64,000 nucleotides of DNA from contig JAGBBW010000138.1 in assembly GCA_017938285.1 (NCBI GenBank), positions 1 through 64,000 of the forward strand, read 5' to 3'. Positions 61,889 to 64,000 of this stretch are shown here, piece by piece. The DNA is from Lachnospiraceae bacterium (GTDB lineage Bacteria; Bacillota; Clostridia; Lachnospirales; Lachnospiraceae). Position 1 is the first letter of the stretch. Each line of letters starts with the position of its first letter. Below the pieces are notes generated by a model. It saw only the letters and a program-made list of their open reading frames with translations. It was not told the origin of the DNA and did not search any database. Made by a program: the position numbers and the translations under genes.

Positions 61889-62713
61889 ATGCACTACGTC
61901 ATTGGTGATGTACATGGATGCTTTGATGAAATGATGAAACTGTTAAAAAAGATAGAAGCACAAGATTCCGATGCAATTATCTATTTTATAGGAGACCTGA
62001 TTGACCGTGGCTCTGAGGTGTGGAAGGTTTTGGAGTGGGCAATGGAGAATATTACAGTTGATGGTAAGTACCGCTCTGTACGTGGAAACCACGAACAAAT
62101 GGTATTAAATTGGTATGCAAAGTGGCTAAACTGGAAAAATGAAACAGCCCAAGACTCCATGGAGCCTAAAACGAAGTACGATTTTTATTATCGGTTAGAA
62201 GAACGGGACAAATTGAAAATAGAAGAATTAGAGCCAATCATGGCTTTTTTTGAGAGCCTTCCTTACAATCAACTAATTACGCTGACTGATGCAGAAGGCA
62301 TAGAGAAGCACTATCGTATTGTACATGCCTGGTATTGCCGAGATAATGCGCTCTCTCAGGAAGAACTAAATCATGCATATATATGGCAGCGTACTCTTCA
62401 TGGAAATGAAAACTCCGGAGAGTGTATTGTACATGGTCATACGCCAAATATTCCGGATGAAAATAGAGACATTCCGGAAAACAGAGCTGGAAGAATAGTT
62501 TATGAGGAGAGCAGTAACAGTATTAATGTTGATGGAGGATGCTGCTATAAGCAATTGTATTCTCAATATCCTTGCATGTTATGTGGAATATGTTTGGAAA
62601 CGCTGGAAGAGTTTTATCCGTGTTTATTAGAAGAACGGTTTGAAGAGTTTAAACGAGAGGGATATTTGCCGGAAGATAGTAGAATAGAGGATTTTCCGGC
62701 ATTCATAGAATAA
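61889..62713 (+). CDS. PPP-family metallophosphoesterase (Ser/Thr phosphatase/ApaH-like)
   Basis: 274 aa. Calcineurin-like motifs are complete: GDVHGCFDE, GDLIDRGSEVW, RGNHEQM, an internal histidine in RIVHAWY and VHGHTPNI. The closest known groups are PrpE/ApaH-like dinucleoside tetraphosphatases and bacterial PPP-type protein phosphatases; the sequence does not decide between them. The ATG at 61889 has GGGGG 6 bases upstream; ATG 61883 is too close. Monocistronic with its own promoter. Confidence 0.87.
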   Translation: MHYVIGDVHGCFDEMMKLLKKIEAQDSDAIIYFIGDLIDRGSEVWKVLEWAMENITVDGKYRSVRGNHEQMVLNWYAKWLNWKNETAQDSMEPKTKYDFYYRLEERDKLKIEELEPIMAFFESLPYNQLITLTDAEGIEKHYRIVHAWYCRDNALSQEELNHAYIWQRTLHGNENSGECIVHGHTPNIPDENRDIPENRAGRIVYEESSNSINVDGGCCYKQLYSQYPCMLCGICLETLEEFYPCLLEERFEEFKREGYLPEDSRIEDFPAFIE

Positions 62714-62846
62714 AAGAATTTAGGAAAAAGCTGGTAGGCACTTTAGCACTGGTATCAAAATAATATTGAAAAACCAAAATTCAAATGATAAAATGAGGCT
62801 ATAATAAACTTGCTTTTGATGAAAGAACTTTTTCATGGAGGTCTCT

Positions 62847-64000
62847 ATGAACCTGAAAAATATCAAATTACCATTAAAGAAGATGTATTATCGCATGTTT
62901 GCAGTATTTATTGTTATTCCGTTGCTTGCGGTCTTGATGATATCTTTATTTATACTCAATCAGCGTTTTAAAGTCCAGGCGGTGGAACAAATTCGTACAA
63001 CACAGCAAAGTGTAGCGAATGAATTGATACGGGATGTAGAAGCAATGTCACTCCGTCTTTCTCATTTGGTTCATACCAATAATAGCGAAATGCTGGATTA
63101 TGCAGCATTAATGGATACAGATGATGCAACACTTCGATATGAGTATTTCCAATTGTTACAGCAGAGTGGAAATCTGGCTTTTGAACCGGCAAGTAATCTG
63201 GTATCACTCAGCTTTTATTTAAAGAACGGATATCAGACCTACATAGAGAGTGAAATCACTATAGATAAGGTTTCTGAAACAGACTGGTATAAGCAGGCAT
63301 TACAAAAAAAGAATCAAGTAATCCTTGGAACTTATTTTGTAAAAGAGAGCGGAGAGGGATTTGTAGGAAGTGGAAAAGGAACATTACTGCTGACATTTGC
63401 TTTTGCTCCGGACCGCACTACAGACCGAAGTAAAAAACTGGAAATGCTTGTTCTGTATTATGATACTGATGCTGTAGACAAGCTGAAAGAATATAATAAA
63501 TCGTATTTATCAGGGAAAAACAATCTAGGTATTATGCAGTTAGTGGATGCGGAGGGAAATTTACTTTTTTCTTCTGATGGAACCTGTCTGGAAGAGCAAC
63601 CGGAATATACCTGCATTATTACGCCGGTTGAAACCGGTACAGAAACTTGGTATTTGGAAAGCTTTATTAAGACAACAGCATTAACTGCAGAGTTTCGGCA
63701 GATTGGTGCTTTGGTTCTTGTAGTAGCATTGCTTGTACTTGCCTTTGCAGGGTATTTTTCAAGGTGCTTAATTAAAGGTATCGTAACCCCAATTGAAGAA
63801 ATCAGTGAGGGTCTTAAGCAGGTAGAGGAAGGAAATCTGCAGGTTCATATTGAGGCACAGGGGCAAATTGAGCTTCGAAACATGATTCATCAATTTAATG
63901 CCATGGTACGTCGACTTGGGGTACTGATTGGTGATTATGAAGAACAGGTGCGTCAGGCAAAAGCAAAACCGGAAGATTTTCTTGCAGCTATGATGAAGAA
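62847..64000 (+). CDS. HAMP-domain membrane sensor, probable histidine kinase (3' end outside window)
   Basis: 384 codons are present before the right edge. TM1 is at about 17-38, a large extracellular dCache-like sensor of about 245 residues follows (LVSLSFYLKNGYQ, ETDWYKQAL, GTYFV), TM2 is at about 286-306 and a HAMP domain at about 308-360 (TPIEEISEGLKQVEEGNLQ ... MIHQFNAMVRRL). This is the architecture of YesM-type sensor kinases that pair with AraC-type regulators, but the catalytic domains are outside the window and a chemoreceptor is not excluded. GGAGG lies 5 bases before the ATG at 62847; TATAAT at 62800-62805 may be its -10. Confidence 0.8.
   Translation, partial: MNLKNIKLPLKKMYYRMFAVFIVIPLLAVLMISLFILNQRFKVQAVEQIRTTQQSVANELIRDVEAMSLRLSHLVHTNNSEMLDYAALMDTDDATLRYEYFQLLQQSGNLAFEPASNLVSLSFYLKNGYQTYIESEITIDKVSETDWYKQALQKKNQVILGTYFVKESGEGFVGSGKGTLLLTFAFAPDRTTDRSKKLEMLVLYYDTDAVDKLKEYNKSYLSGKNNLGIMQLVDAEGNLLFSSDGTCLEEQPEYTCIITPVETGTETWYLESFIKTTALTAEFRQIGALVLVVALLVLAFAGYFSRCLIKGIVTPIEEISEGLKQVEEGNLQVHIEAQGQIELRNMIHQFNAMVRRLGVLIGDYEEQVRQAKAKPEDFLAAMMK

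Overview
The window reads as chromosome of a spore-forming Firmicute of the Clostridia, most likely Lachnospiraceae. Grounds: a dgt-dnaG-rpoD-trmK macromolecular synthesis cluster, a TGS-domain nucleoside kinase, QueH, the cdaA-cdaR pair, a SpoIIQ-like degenerate LytM protein, strong AGGAGG ribosome binding sites, and lipoproteins with Pro/Thr linkers. No tRNA, rRNA, insertion sequence, prophage or CRISPR array was seen.

Layout. 1-7.6 kb (minus): 5' part of the RNase P RNA gene, nucleoside kinase, trmK, rpoD, dnaG, dgt, queH. 7.6-8.0 kb: a 213-bp near-palindromic element. 8-16.6 kb (minus): hisC with a zinc-ribbon protein, an S8 protease, a discoidin-like protein under a LacI-type operator, a RACo-like corrinoid activator, a divergent ClpX paralogue and a polyprenyl-phosphate sugar transferase. 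16.9-19.6 kb (plus): HtrA-type protease and polysaccharide deacetylase. 19.6-26.6 kb (minus): an ABC polysaccharide exporter pair, leuA, cdaR, cdaA and two unknown membrane proteins. 26.9-30.6 kb (plus): GH2 glycosidase and a chemoreceptor. 30.8-34.9 kb (minus): histidine phosphatase, a three-gene unit led by a MerR-methyltransferase fusion with a MerR-type promoter, and asnA. 35.1-40.2 kb (minus): a three-gene TerB-protein/ATPase/helicase operon that matches the Shango anti-phage architecture. 40.4-54.8 kb: a GGDEF-EAL-LamG protein, a large lipoprotein, rpsF-ssb-rpsR, a soluble CZB chemoreceptor, a CapA-like lipoprotein, small zinc-finger proteins, a hemolysin III homologue, the SpoIIQ-like protein, a LytTR/DUF3021 pair, an alpha/beta hydrolase and a PIN-like protein. 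55.0-58.6 kb (plus): an AgrA-like LytTR regulator, a GHKL histidine kinase and a chemoreceptor. 59-62.7 kb (plus): an AT-rich helicase-nuclease fusion and a PPP-type phosphatase. 62.8 kb to the right edge: a truncated HAMP sensor protein.

The strongest candidate for an undescribed system is the 55.0-58.6 kb cluster. The histidine kinase and the adjacent chemoreceptor carry almost the same multi-helix membrane domain; I count 67 identical residues in an 80-residue stretch. One copy drives phosphotransfer to a LytTR regulator and the other a chemoreceptor signalling domain. Between the two genes lies a pair of 9-bp direct repeats with the 21-bp periodicity expected of a LytTR operator, just upstream of a -10-like box. 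I infer one ligand read by two output branches, transcription and motility, with the first controlling the second. Other loci worth attention are the MerR-methyltransferase autoregulatory unit, the Shango-like operon, the helicase-nuclease fusion, the c-di-GMP enzyme with a LamG tail and the ClpX paralogue without its RKH loop.
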